Shown one piece after another: positions 1 through 6,891 of a stretch of 13,265 bases of DNA. Under the pieces are notes generated by a model that did no database searches, was not told the origin of the DNA, and was given only the letters and a program-made list of their open reading frames with translations. The first letter of the stretch is position 1; every line of letters begins with the position of its first letter. The stretch is from an uncultured Clostridia bacterium (GTDB taxonomy: Bacteria; Bacillota; Clostridia; Oscillospirales; Ruminococcaceae), in assembly GCA_947175655.1 (NCBI GenBank), contig CAMWNQ010000034.1, forward strand, positions 1-13,265. The letters are read 5' to 3'. Position numbers and translations under genes: made by a program.

Positions 1-45
1 TTACTGGATCATAACATGATTTTGAGGATTCTTAATGAAAATTGA
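1..45 (+). CDS. possible C-terminal tail of an upstream gene (partial)
   Basis: Frame 1 is open from the first base to a TGA at 43-45 and reads LLDHNMILRILNEN. The other two forward frames stop within the first 18 bases. The tail lies just before a strong promoter, as expected for the end of a preceding gene. Fourteen residues are too few to identify a family, and an open stretch this short can arise by chance. Confidence 0.25.
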   Translation, partial: LLDHNMILRILNEN

Positions 46-71
46 TTTCCGTGCTGGAAGTATATGAATTA

Positions 72-100
72 TTGACAAACTTCTTGAATGGATTTATAAT
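72..100 (+). promoter_or_regulatory. sigma-A promoter for the HAD phosphatase gene
   Basis: A perfect consensus pair is present: TTGACA at 72-77 and TATAAT at 95-100, separated by 17 bases. Transcription would start near 107, giving a leader of about 25 bases before the ATG at 133. Confidence 0.85.
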
Positions 101-132
101 AGTTTAAAAATAATATTTGTGGAGGGATTTTT

Positions 133-927
133 ATGAAAAAAATTATTTTTTTTGATATTGATGGTACTATAATAAGTGAGGATGAAAATTCTTTTATTCC
201 TGAAAGTACAATTAAGGCTATACATCTTGCAAGGGAAAACGGTTGTTATGTTTATATAAATACCGGAAGAACTCTTTGCAGTATTGACCAAAGAGTAAAA
301 GACATAGGATTTGATGGTTACATATGCGGTTGTGGTACATATATAAGTCATCAGGGAGAAAATATATTTTATCATCAGACATCTGATGAAATTTGTAGAT
401 TTGTTGAAAATACAATAATGAAAAGTAATGCGCTTCCTGTATATGAGGGAAAAGATGCTTTATATTATGATAGAAAATTTGAAAATAATAAGATACTTAT
501 TTCTTTCAGAAATGAATTTCTCAGAAATAGTGTACCATTTTTCAGTACTGAAGAAAATCCGGATTTTAAATTTGACAAATTTGTTTTGTGGCTGGAAGAT
601 AATAAATACAAAAATTTTTTAATTTCAGAAATATCAAAGTATTATACTGTTATCGACAGAGGAGGTGGACTTTTGGAAAATGTTCCGCTTGGATTTTCAA
701 AAGCTACTGGAATACAAAATATATTGGATATTTTGAATATTGATGTAAATGATGCTTATGTTATAGGTGACAGTATGAATGACCTTTCAATGTTTCAGGC
801 TGTGCCTAACAGTATAGCGATGGGGCAGGGGAAAGCTCTTCATAAATATGCCTCATATATAACTGATGATATTTATCATGATGGAATATGGAATGCTCTT
901 AAGCATTATCATTTGATTATTGATTAG
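133..927 (+). CDS. HAD-superfamily hydrolase, Cof/YidA-like phosphatase
   Basis: A cytosolic Mg-dependent phosphatase of the Cof (HAD-IIB) family, whose members usually dephosphorylate sugar phosphates or similar small metabolites. All four HAD motifs are visible in the 264 residues: DIDGT at 8-12 (nucleophile Asp8, acid/base Asp10), Thr44 in NTGRT, Lys190 in GFSKATG, and GDSMND at 212-217. The region between motifs II and III (about 80-185) is the C2-type cap that sets substrate choice. Length is normal for the family. The start is supported by GGAGGG at 121-126, six bases upstream of the ATG. It has its own consensus promoter and is followed 144 bases later by pfp on the same strand; I see no convincing terminator between them. 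The substrate cannot be read from sequence, though proximity to a phosphofructokinase makes a sugar phosphate plausible. Confidence 0.9.
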   Translation: MKKIIFFDIDGTIISEDENSFIPESTIKAIHLARENGCYVYINTGRTLCSIDQRVKDIGFDGYICGCGTYISHQGENIFYHQTSDEICRFVENTIMKSNALPVYEGKDALYYDRKFENNKILISFRNEFLRNSVPFFSTEENPDFKFDKFVLWLEDNKYKNFLISEISKYYTVIDRGGGLLENVPLGFSKATGIQNILDILNIDVNDAYVIGDSMNDLSMFQAVPNSIAMGQGKALHKYASYITDDIYHDGIWNALKHYHLIID

Positions 928-966
928 TAATTACTAAAATAATGGTTTTTATTAAGCAAATCCTGT

Positions 967-1007
967 CAATTGATACAATTGAAATAATGTGATTAAAATG
1001 ATATAAT
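967..1007 (+). promoter_or_regulatory. sigma-A promoter of pfp with an overlapping repeat
   Basis: TTGAAA at 979-984 and TATAAT at 1002-1007 are 17 bases apart, and TG at 999-1000 makes an extended -10. Predicted start is near 1014. CAATTG, itself palindromic, occurs twice (967-972 and 976-981) with three bases between, and the second copy overlaps the -35. This is a possible operator; no regulator is identified. Confidence 0.75.
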
Positions 1008-1027
1008 ATAAATAATTATAATCCAGA

Positions 1028-1071
1028 GGGGAGGAAAGGAATATAATATAAAATATATTCCTGTATTATTT
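1028..1071 (+). promoter_or_regulatory. split ribosome binding site of pfp: Shine-Dalgarno, hairpin, then ATG
   Basis: A very strong Shine-Dalgarno, GGGGAGG at 1028-1034, lies 37 bases before the ATG at 1072, far beyond the usual 5-10. Between them AGGAATATA (1037-1045) pairs perfectly with TATATTCCT (1054-1062) around an 8-base loop. If the 9-bp stem forms, the unpaired spacing drops to about 11 bases (1035-1036 plus 1063-1071). No other purine-rich stretch lies nearer the ATG. A hairpin that restores spacing is known from phage T4 genes such as gene 25; applying that here is inference. Confidence 0.65.
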
Positions 1072-2280
1072 ATGAATATTGCCGTTGCACAATCAGGCGG
1101 TCCTACTTGTGCCATTAATGCGTCTCTTGCCGGAGTTTATCTTCAGGCATTAAAATCAGAAAAAATTGACAAAATTTTTGGTTCTCTCAATGGTATTGAG
1201 GGAATTATAAAACAGAACCTTATAAATCTTTCAGATTATCTCAAAAATGAAGAAGATATAAGTCTTTTAGTACATACTCCTTCAACGGTTCTTGGTTCAT
1301 GCCGTTATAAGATTCCAGAAGGTGCTGATGATATATATGAAAAAATTCTTGAATGTTTCAGAAAATATGATATAGGAATATTTTTCTATATTGGTGGTAA
1401 TGATTCAATGGATACTGTTATGAAACTTTCAGAATATTTCAGAAAAAACAGCATTGATATAAAAGTTATAGGAGTTCCAAAAACTATCGATAATGATTTA
1501 TGCGGTACTGATCACAGTCCTGGATTTGGTTCAGCAGCCAAATATGTAAATGCCACTGTTCAGGAAATCGCAAGGGATAGCCGAGTTTACAGTGCAAAAT
1601 CGGTCACTATTATAGAAATTATGGGCCGTCACGCTGGATGGCTTACTGCATCTTCCTGCTGTTTGAGAGCTAATGGAGAGATTGCACCTCATTTTATTTA
1701 TCTTCCTGAAATTCCATTTAATGTTGATAAGTTTATTAAAGATGTAAAGGAATTACAAAAAATAAATAAAGCTGTAATAGTTGCAGTATCTGAAGGTGTA
1801 AAGCTTGAAGGAGGTTCTTTTGCAGGTGAACAGTATCAGTCAGGAAAAACAGATGCTTTTGGTCATCAGTATCTTTCAGGAATAGGCAAATATCTTGAAA
1901 ATGTTGTATCAGATACTATTGGCTGTAAGGTTCGTTCAATAGAACTCAATGTTATGCAGAGATGCAGTTCTCATATAGCGTCAAAAACAGACCTTGACGA
2001 ATCAGTTGAAATCGGAAAAAGTGCTGTAAAATCAGCTCTTAATGGATATACAGGCTGTATGATGTGTTATATCCGTGACAGTTCAGAACCATATTCAATT
2101 CATATTGAAAGTATTCCAGTATCACAGACAGCCAATAATGAAAAGTATTTCCCAATGGAATGGATTAATTCCGAAGGTAACAATGTTTCTGATGATGCTA
2201 TACCATATTTCCTTCCTCTCATTCAGGGTGAAGTTGAACAGAAAATGAAAAATGGTATGCCAGTGCATTTCGTTATATAA
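1072..2280 (+). CDS. pfp: pyrophosphate-dependent 6-phosphofructokinase (PPi-PFK)
   Basis: Catalyses reversible phosphorylation of fructose 6-phosphate to fructose 1,6-bisphosphate with PPi as donor, in the cytosol, saving ATP in glycolysis. The 402 residues carry the nucleotide/PPi loop QSGGPT at 7-12, GGNDS at 108-112, PKTIDND at 136-142 with the catalytic Asp residues, and MGRHAGW at 184-190 for fructose 6-phosphate binding. In this superfamily Asp in place of Gly in the GGD(G/D) motif and Lys before TIDND mark PPi use, and both are present (Asp111, Lys137). The N-terminus MNIAVAQSGGPT matches where homologues begin, supporting ATG 1072 despite the distant Shine-Dalgarno. No in-frame ATG, GTG or TTG lies between that Shine-Dalgarno and 1072. 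No clear terminator follows, so some transcripts may run into spoVT. The reaction direction and true donor are predictions from motifs. Confidence 0.92.
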   Translation: MNIAVAQSGGPTCAINASLAGVYLQALKSEKIDKIFGSLNGIEGIIKQNLINLSDYLKNEEDISLLVHTPSTVLGSCRYKIPEGADDIYEKILECFRKYDIGIFFYIGGNDSMDTVMKLSEYFRKNSIDIKVIGVPKTIDNDLCGTDHSPGFGSAAKYVNATVQEIARDSRVYSAKSVTIIEIMGRHAGWLTASSCCLRANGEIAPHFIYLPEIPFNVDKFIKDVKELQKINKAVIVAVSEGVKLEGGSFAGEQYQSGKTDAFGHQYLSGIGKYLENVVSDTIGCKVRSIELNVMQRCSSHIASKTDLDESVEIGKSAVKSALNGYTGCMMCYIRDSSEPYSIHIESIPVSQTANNEKYFPMEWINSEGNNVSDDAIPYFLPLIQGEVEQKMKNGMPVHFVI

Positions 2281-2328
2281 AACATTTAAAATTCTTTGAA
2301 AATCTCGAAAAGATTTGAAAAATAAATT

Positions 2329-2358
2329 TGTATAAATTTGCAGATACTTCATATAATA
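2329..2358 (+). promoter_or_regulatory. candidate spoVT promoter (sigma-G-like or sigma-A)
   Basis: TGTATA at 2329-2334 and TATAATA at 2352-2358 are 17 bases apart. This resembles a sigma-G promoter (TGnATA, then CATAATA-like), expected because Bacillus spoVT is a forespore gene. The -10 also fits sigma-A (TATAAT at 2352-2357), with a poor -35 (TTGTAT). The sequence alone does not decide which sigma factor is used. Confidence 0.45.
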
Positions 2359-2403
2359 CCAATACAAATGAAAAAATAAAAAGATTTGTGGAGGTATCTA
2401 TAT

Positions 2404-2940
2404 ATGAAGGCAACCGGAATAGTACGTCGTATAGACGATTTGGGACGAGTTGTAATTCCTAAGGAAATAAGAAGAACAATGCGTATTCGTGAGGGCGACC
2501 CTCTTGAAATATATACAAACAGTGAAGGCGAAGTTATATTCAAAAAATATTCTGCTATAGGTGAGATGACTGAAAGTGCAGGACATATCGCCGATATAAT
2601 GAATAAGCTTGCCGGATGTCCGGTAGTTATATTTGACCGTGATCATGTAGTTGCAACATCAGGCGTATCAAAAAAGGAGTTTTCTGAAAGACGTGTAAGC
2701 AATCAGCTTGAAGAACTTATGGAAAACAGAGGTCAGTATTACAGCAATAATGAAAATTCAAGATTTGTTGTTGCAGAGGGTGTAGAAAAAAATGGACTTG
2801 CAGTATTGCCAATAATCTCCAATGGAGATGTTACAGGTGCAGTTGCATTTATGGAAAATGGTACAAGTCAGGTTACAGATTTACAAAAAAGTTTAATTAC
2901 AGCATCAAGCCAATTCCTTGGAAAACAGCTTGAATGTTAA
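2404..2940 (+). CDS. spoVT: stage V sporulation protein T (AbrB-type transcription factor)
   Basis: A DNA-binding regulator that in Bacillus adjusts forespore sigma-G-dependent gene expression. The protein has 178 residues, the same length as Bacillus subtilis SpoVT. Residues 1-52 form the swapped-hairpin AbrB domain, with the hallmark GIVRRIDDLGRVVIPKEIRR at 5-24. Residues about 56-176 form the GAF-like domain that drives tetramerisation and may bind a ligand. The start is taken at ATG 2404, nine bases after GGAGG (2390-2394); an in-frame TTG at 2386 overlaps the Shine-Dalgarno and is not used. The gene follows pfp by 123 bases and is closed by a strong terminator. It indicates an organism with a sporulation programme, although some non-sporulating relatives keep the gene. 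Confidence 0.95.
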   Translation: MKATGIVRRIDDLGRVVIPKEIRRTMRIREGDPLEIYTNSEGEVIFKKYSAIGEMTESAGHIADIMNKLAGCPVVIFDRDHVVATSGVSKKEFSERRVSNQLEELMENRGQYYSNNENSRFVVAEGVEKNGLAVLPIISNGDVTGAVAFMENGTSQVTDLQKSLITASSQFLGKQLEC

Positions 2941-2961
2941 ATAAATATATAATATAAAAAC

Positions 2962-3001
2962 GACTGGAGAAATTTAAATTCTCCAGTCATTTAATTTTTT
3001 T
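2962..3001 (+). terminator. intrinsic terminator after spoVT
   Basis: GACTGGAGAA (2962-2971) pairs with TTCTCCAGTC (2979-2988) around a 7-base loop, followed by TTAATTTTTTT to 3001. It lies 22 bases after the spoVT stop. An A-rich flank on the left may allow weak function on the other strand too. Confidence 0.9.
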
Positions 3002-3010
3002 GAAAACTTT

Positions 3011-3044
3011 AAAAATAAAAAGCAAAAAGACTCCGTATGGAGTC
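3011..3044 (-). terminator. intrinsic terminator, minus strand
   Basis: On the minus strand GACTCC (3044-3039) pairs with GGAGTC (3034-3029) around a 4-base loop, followed by TTTTTGCTTTTTATTTTT (3028-3011). The T-run lies only on this side, so it serves minus-strand transcripts: the RNA candidate and probably GH8 read-through. Confidence 0.8.
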
Positions 3045-3151
3045 TCCTTGCCATGATATATAGGGATATTGGGGATTTTAGGTTTTTCGTTGGGGTAACG
3101 ATAAAACCTGATAATGAAAATCTGCTTAGGTATCTTGCATTCCCTAAGCTT
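3011..3151 (-). ncRNA. candidate structured small RNA with its own terminator
   Basis: Read on the minus strand, this stretch holds three hairpins in a row. P1 is GCTTAGG (3149-3143) with CCTAAGC (3130-3124). P2 is AGGTTTT (3109-3103) with AAAACCT (3086-3080), plus an inner CGTT/AACG pair (3100-3097, 3091-3088) capped by a C-rich loop. The last is the terminator stem at 3044-3029. A TATAAT at 3163-3158 would start transcription near 3151, just before P1; its -35 is weak. TAGGGA in P1 (3146-3141) can also pair with TCCCTA (3066-3061), so an alternative fold is possible. I cannot name an RNA family. It could be an independent small RNA or a structured 3' end of the GH8 transcript, whose stop codon is 85 bases upstream. 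Bases 3152-3235 hold no other clear feature. Confidence 0.5.
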
Positions 3152-3235
3152 GTATATATTATAAATGCCATATGTGAATACTATGTGAAATATAATTGAA
3201 AAAACCCTGAAAATATCTATTATATTTTGTATTTT

Positions 3236-4693
3236 TTAGAATTTTGTGATTATTTTTGCCAGATATTGTTGAATCATAAGTGCATCATCAGAAGTAATTC
3301 CGTTTCCTGTATTATGAACATCAGCATTTAAAATTCCTTGAGTTTTAAGCTTATTATTTTCAGCATCTCCGACATATGAAGCGACAGCAACAACATCAGC
3401 AACATCTATTAATCCATCGACGTTGGCATCTCCTTGAAGATTTGATATGTCATTTTTATAAGGAACAATCCATTTATCGCAGTATGAAATCATACAAAGC
3501 ATTTTTATAGTATCTCCATAATAAACATCGTCTCCGTAGTCACGTATACATTCCCAGAGATTATTCTCCCATTCTTTATTATCACCACATTTTGCAGTAA
3601 TCAGGAATGGAGCAACAAAACAGAGGTCATTATAATCTTCATATGCTGTACCGTTAAGTTTGTAACCTGCCATTATATTATAAGGGTCTCCACCAGTTTG
3701 ATTTATAATGAAGTTGTTTATTTTATCTGCGAATACTTTTGCATCTTTATTGTCATTTATAAGTACATCCATACCTATTCTCCAAGGAGTACGGCAACTG
3801 TTATATGCATACATTCCGTCAGTCACATCTTCAAGAAAATTTGCTGGAGAAGGTTCAAATTTTCCGTTTGAGTTTTTTATTATAAAATCAGGAAGCAGTC
3901 CGGTTTCAGAATTTTCTGTCAGTTCATTTATTATTTTATACGTTCCGTTATATACATTATTCCAGCGTTCATCTCCTGTAACTTCAGCAAATACTGGGAA
4001 ATACTGAATTATAAAATCTGATGCTCTTGTTGCATTGTAGTAATTTTCAGTTTCATCACAATAATATACCCAGTCACCAAGCTGAATAAACCAGTCTTTT
4101 TTATTTACTTCATATGTCATTATATCATTGATTACAGCAGTAGCTTCGGCTTTATAATCAATATCACCATCACTGCCCCAGACATTGTCAGCAATTAAAA
4201 GAGCATATGCTATATCTATATCACCATCTGATGCAGAATCACAGCTCCCACCAGTCATAGAGCCTTCCTCAGCACCATCAATTAAAGCTGAACCATTGTC
4301 GCATTGTTGCCATGACATCAGATTTTTACCTATATCACTTGGGTGGGCTTTAAAATATCTGTACATTCCGTCAAAAATATCGTGTGCCTTTTCGTCATAA
4401 TCTGACATACATGCAGTTATTAACATTCCATATCCGTGAGCTTCTGAAACTGTTACCGGTACAGATATATTGTCATTCTGATATGAATCTTCATTGTAGT
4501 TTACATAATATTGAATTTCATCTGTTACATATTTATCCTGATAGATATATTTGTCTTTCCATTCATCATAAAATTTTAAAGTGTCATTATAGTAATTATA
4601 ATTGCTGTTTTCTTCTGCTGTTACAACAGGAAAAATTTGAGCAATTGCTGTGAGGGATAATGCAACTGAGAGTATTTTTTTTGTTTTTTTCAT
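3236..4693 (-). CDS. secreted GH8 glycoside hydrolase with C-terminal type I dockerin
   Basis: A secreted polysaccharide hydrolase, meant to dock on a cohesin scaffold. Of its 485 residues, about 1-26 are a signal peptide (MKKTKK, hydrophobic core, cleavage likely after VVTA). The GH8 (alpha/alpha)6 domain spans about 32-412, with Glu84 in SEAHGYGM as predicted acid, the SASDGDIDIAYALL block at 153-166, and CRTPWR at 300-305. Asn298 sits where many GH8 cellulases have the base Asp. Residues about 420-485 form a dockerin with two calcium-loop repeats (GDANVDGLIDVADVV and NADVHNTGNGITSDDAL). ATG 4693 is chosen because AAGGTGGA (4708-4701) precedes it by seven bases; an in-frame GTG at 4705 lies inside that site. 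GH8 includes cellulases, lichenases, xylanases and chitosanases, so the substrate is open. It has its own consensus promoter and lies downstream of a sensor diguanylate cyclase. Confidence 0.93.
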   Translation of the reverse strand: MKKTKKILSVALSLTAIAQIFPVVTAEENSNYNYYNDTLKFYDEWKDKYIYQDKYVTDEIQYYVNYNEDSYQNDNISVPVTVSEAHGYGMLITACMSDYDEKAHDIFDGMYRYFKAHPSDIGKNLMSWQQCDNGSALIDGAEEGSMTGGSCDSASDGDIDIAYALLIADNVWGSDGDIDYKAEATAVINDIMTYEVNKKDWFIQLGDWVYYCDETENYYNATRASDFIIQYFPVFAEVTGDERWNNVYNGTYKIINELTENSETGLLPDFIIKNSNGKFEPSPANFLEDVTDGMYAYNSCRTPWRIGMDVLINDNKDAKVFADKINNFIINQTGGDPYNIMAGYKLNGTAYEDYNDLCFVAPFLITAKCGDNKEWENNLWECIRDYGDDVYYGDTIKMLCMISYCDKWIVPYKNDISNLQGDANVDGLIDVADVVAVASYVGDAENNKLKTQGILNADVHNTGNGITSDDALMIQQYLAKIITKF

Positions 4694-4728
4694 ATAAATT
4701 TCCACCTTTTTTAAATAGTATTGAGTAT

Positions 4729-4757
4729 ATTATACAACACGATTTGTTTTATGTCAA
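4729..4757 (-). promoter_or_regulatory. sigma-A promoter of the GH8 gene
   Basis: On the minus strand TTGACA (4757-4752) and TATAAT (4734-4729) are exactly 17 bases apart, a perfect consensus. The predicted start near 4722 gives a leader of about 30 bases. I see no clear operator, so strong basal expression is likely. Confidence 0.87.
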
Positions 4758-4809
4758 TATATATTTTAGAATATAAATAAAAAATTTTCCAAAGAGAACT
4801 TTGACATTT

Positions 4810-4835
4810 AAAAAAAATAAGACTCCTAAGGAGTC
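4810..4835 (-). terminator. intrinsic terminator after the diguanylate cyclase gene
   Basis: GACTCC (4835-4830 on the minus strand) pairs with GGAGTC (4826-4821) around a 3-base loop, followed by TTA and eight T residues down to 4810. The stem has the same six base pairs as the terminator at 3029-3044. It separates the cyclase gene from the GH8 promoter. TTTTA on the plus side is a weaker tail. Confidence 0.82.
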
Positions 4836-4901
4836 TTTTAGAGAAATAATATTAAATAAAAATAATATAAAACTATATTATAAAAAAACAGGTGAAATAT
4901 A

Positions 4902-6836
4902 TTATACGTCATTTCTTTTTAGATACTTTGATTTTTTCTTTCTGTTTTTTTGCGTGTACATTACATTATCCGCAATTGTTACGAGCTGGAACAACTGTGA
5001 ATTTTCAGTAGGTATCTGTATGTGATGACCTATACTTGCAGTTAAAATATAGTCACGTTCTAGATTTTTTGATTCTCTATACAGATTTTCATGTATTGAT
5101 TCAGTAAGTTTGATAGCATCTTCTTCGGAAAAATCTGCTGCAAATACTATAAATTCATCACCTCCGAAACGACAGTATACTTCACCGTTTGCACACGCTT
5201 GTTTAATAGCTTTTGCTGTAGTGCGTATAGCTTCATCTCCAGCCTTATGTCCATAGTTGTCATTTATGATTTTAAGATTATCCATGTCAATAAACATAAG
5301 CATAACAGGTCTTTTTCGTTTTATGCAGTATGTGAAAAGTTCAGATGTATTATTTTTAAAGCCGTTTCTGTTATATATTCCCGAAAGAGTATCAATAGTA
5401 TATAATTTATCCAGCTTTTTTATGGCACTATCAAGACATTCAATTTTTCTTATATTTTCTATGGAATTGCATATTGTAATACTCCACGTCTGAAACATAG
5501 GGGATTTTATCGGAAAATTACTGTTAAGAATTATTATATATCCAAGACATCTTTCACGGAAATGTATAGGAACAAAATAATAAAATTTATTTTTATCTGT
5601 ATCTTTAAGCATCTCAGGAAGCATTAATCTGGATTTAAAATTTGAACCGCTGAAAAATTGACCATTTTTTAATGCAAGTGGAACTATTACATTATCTGTA
5701 TATCCTTCAATTGTAAAATTTGTATTTACTTTAAAAACATAGTTGTTATCATCATATATTGTCTGATTCCAGTTATCGCATAGACATAGATAAAATTCTT
5801 CTGCTTTTATCTCAGATATAAAAGGCTTTAATCTTTCGGTGTATTCTTCTATACTGTCACAGTCAATAAGCTGGCAGGACATTCTGTTTATTATTGAACG
5901 TGATATAGCATTACTTTCCAATGTTCTATAATTATGTTTTTTGAAACTTTCAATAGTTTCAGAATTTGTACTTTTACAGCCACAGCTTTGGGTAAATCTT
6001 GGAGTCATATCCAGAATAGTGCTTCTTTCGCATTTATGTCCGTTAAGATGTTTAAAAAGAATTTTGCAGGAAAGTATTCCGGATTCTCTTAGAGGTCTTT
6101 GAATAGATGTTAGTTCAGGATAATAATTTCTTGCATCATAAGTATTATCAAATCCTGAAAAACAAACATTATCAGGAATTTTAAATCCATTTTCTTCAAA
6201 TATATTCATTGCTGAAACTGCCATAACGTCATTGGCTGATATTATTGCATCAGGCATTTCAAGACCTGAATTTAAAAAATAATCTGCTGCCTGTCTTCCG
6301 CTTAATGCACGGAAATCACCGAAATATACACGTCTTTCGTCAAAAGAAATATTATATTTTTTCAAAGTTTTTCTGAATGTATTATATCTTACAACACTTT
6401 CCGGATTATTTTCAGGACCGGAAATATAATTGAATGTTTTAAATCCGTGATGAATTATGAAATGTTCCACGATTTTTTCCATAGCATCAGTATTATTTAT
6501 GCCTATATGATAAAATTCCGGTATATCGTTGTCAATGCTTACTGCTGGAATATTTGATTTTTTTATTCTGGAGATTATTTTATTAGCTACAGCAGAGGAA
6601 GATATTGTATTGGTAAGAAGTATTGCACCGTCAAATTTTGAAAAATCAGGAAGTGAAAATATGTTGTATTCTCCTGTATCGTGCCTGTTATCTGACATTA
6701 TCCCGCCAAAAGCTATGAAATGTACAAGATTGATGTTGTGAGAAACAGCATACTCCTGAATTCCGCCTACTATACAGCTTTGATAATATTCATCAATCCC
6801 CGAAACGATAACGGCAATATTGATATATCTGTTCAA
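4902..6836 (-). CDS. diguanylate cyclase with LacI-type ligand-binding sensor domain
   Basis: Predicted to make cyclic di-GMP from two GTP in response to a cytoplasmic ligand, perhaps a sugar. Residues 1-285 resemble the effector-binding domain of LacI/GalR regulators (INIAVIVSG start, SANDVMAVSAM at 200-210, SGFDNTYDARNYYPELTSIQRP at 227-248, SCGC at 284-287), but no helix-turn-helix precedes it. Residues about 300-465 look like a GAF-type region. A GGDEF domain spans about 478-640, with Asp517 and Asp519 in FIDMDN and an intact GGDEF at 558-562. No RxxD inhibitory site precedes it. There is no signal peptide or membrane segment. Start is TTG 6836, with an AAGAAGTGA Shine-Dalgarno; an upstream in-frame stop excludes extension and the fold begins at once. 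It is transcribed from its own promoter and ends at its own terminator, next to the GH8 gene. Confidence 0.9.
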   Translation of the reverse strand: MNRYINIAVIVSGIDEYYQSCIVGGIQEYAVSHNINLVHFIAFGGIMSDNRHDTGEYNIFSLPDFSKFDGAILLTNTISSSAVANKIISRIKKSNIPAVSIDNDIPEFYHIGINNTDAMEKIVEHFIIHHGFKTFNYISGPENNPESVVRYNTFRKTLKKYNISFDERRVYFGDFRALSGRQAADYFLNSGLEMPDAIISANDVMAVSAMNIFEENGFKIPDNVCFSGFDNTYDARNYYPELTSIQRPLRESGILSCKILFKHLNGHKCERSTILDMTPRFTQSCGCKSTNSETIESFKKHNYRTLESNAISRSIINRMSCQLIDCDSIEEYTERLKPFISEIKAEEFYLCLCDNWNQTIYDDNNYVFKVNTNFTIEGYTDNVIVPLALKNGQFFSGSNFKSRLMLPEMLKDTDKNKFYYFVPIHFRERCLGYIIILNSNFPIKSPMFQTWSITICNSIENIRKIECLDSAIKKLDKLYTIDTLSGIYNRNGFKNNTSELFTYCIKRKRPVMLMFIDMDNLKIINDNYGHKAGDEAIRTTAKAIKQACANGEVYCRFGGDEFIVFAADFSEEDAIKLTESIHENLYRESKNLERDYILTASIGHHIQIPTENSQLFQLVTIADNVMYTQKNRKKKSKYLKRNDV

Positions 6837-6856
6837 TCAAAATCACTTCTTTCATA

Positions 6857-6887
6857 AAAAATTCTTAACAATAAAGAAAAATTCTTA
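6857..6887. repeat. two direct repeats in the cyclase leader
   Basis: AAAAATTCTTA occurs at 6857-6867 and 6877-6887, 20 bases start to start, about two helical turns. The second copy lies at the predicted transcription start of the diguanylate cyclase gene. They could be a paired regulator site or chance in AT-rich DNA. Confidence 0.35.
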
Positions 6888-6891
6888 TTTA

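Noticed and set aside
94..622. Open frames overlapping the HAD gene on both strands
   Set aside because: They lack ribosome binding sites and family features and lie wholly over a clear coding gene.
925..936. Palindrome TAGTAATTACTA at the end of the HAD gene
   Set aside because: It has no loop and overlaps the stop codon; it cannot form a useful terminator hairpin.
2300..2316. Inverted repeat AAATCT/AGATTT after pfp as a terminator
   Set aside because: Only six AT-rich pairs and no T-run follows, so termination is doubtful.
3045..3151. Cyclic di-GMP riboswitch, suspected because both c-di-GMP enzymes are nearby
   Set aside because: The conserved core of the c-di-GMP-I riboswitch as I remember it is absent, and the RNA leads to a terminator with no gene downstream on that strand before spoVT.
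2974..3171. 65-residue open frame on the minus strand between spoVT and GH8
   Set aside because: It reads straight through the hairpins of the RNA candidate and two terminator stems, has no Shine-Dalgarno I can see, and its composition is explained by the structured DNA.
4902..6836. Calling this gene a LacI-family transcription regulator
   Set aside because: There is no helix-turn-helix region, an upstream stop prevents a longer start, and the C-terminus is a GGDEF domain.
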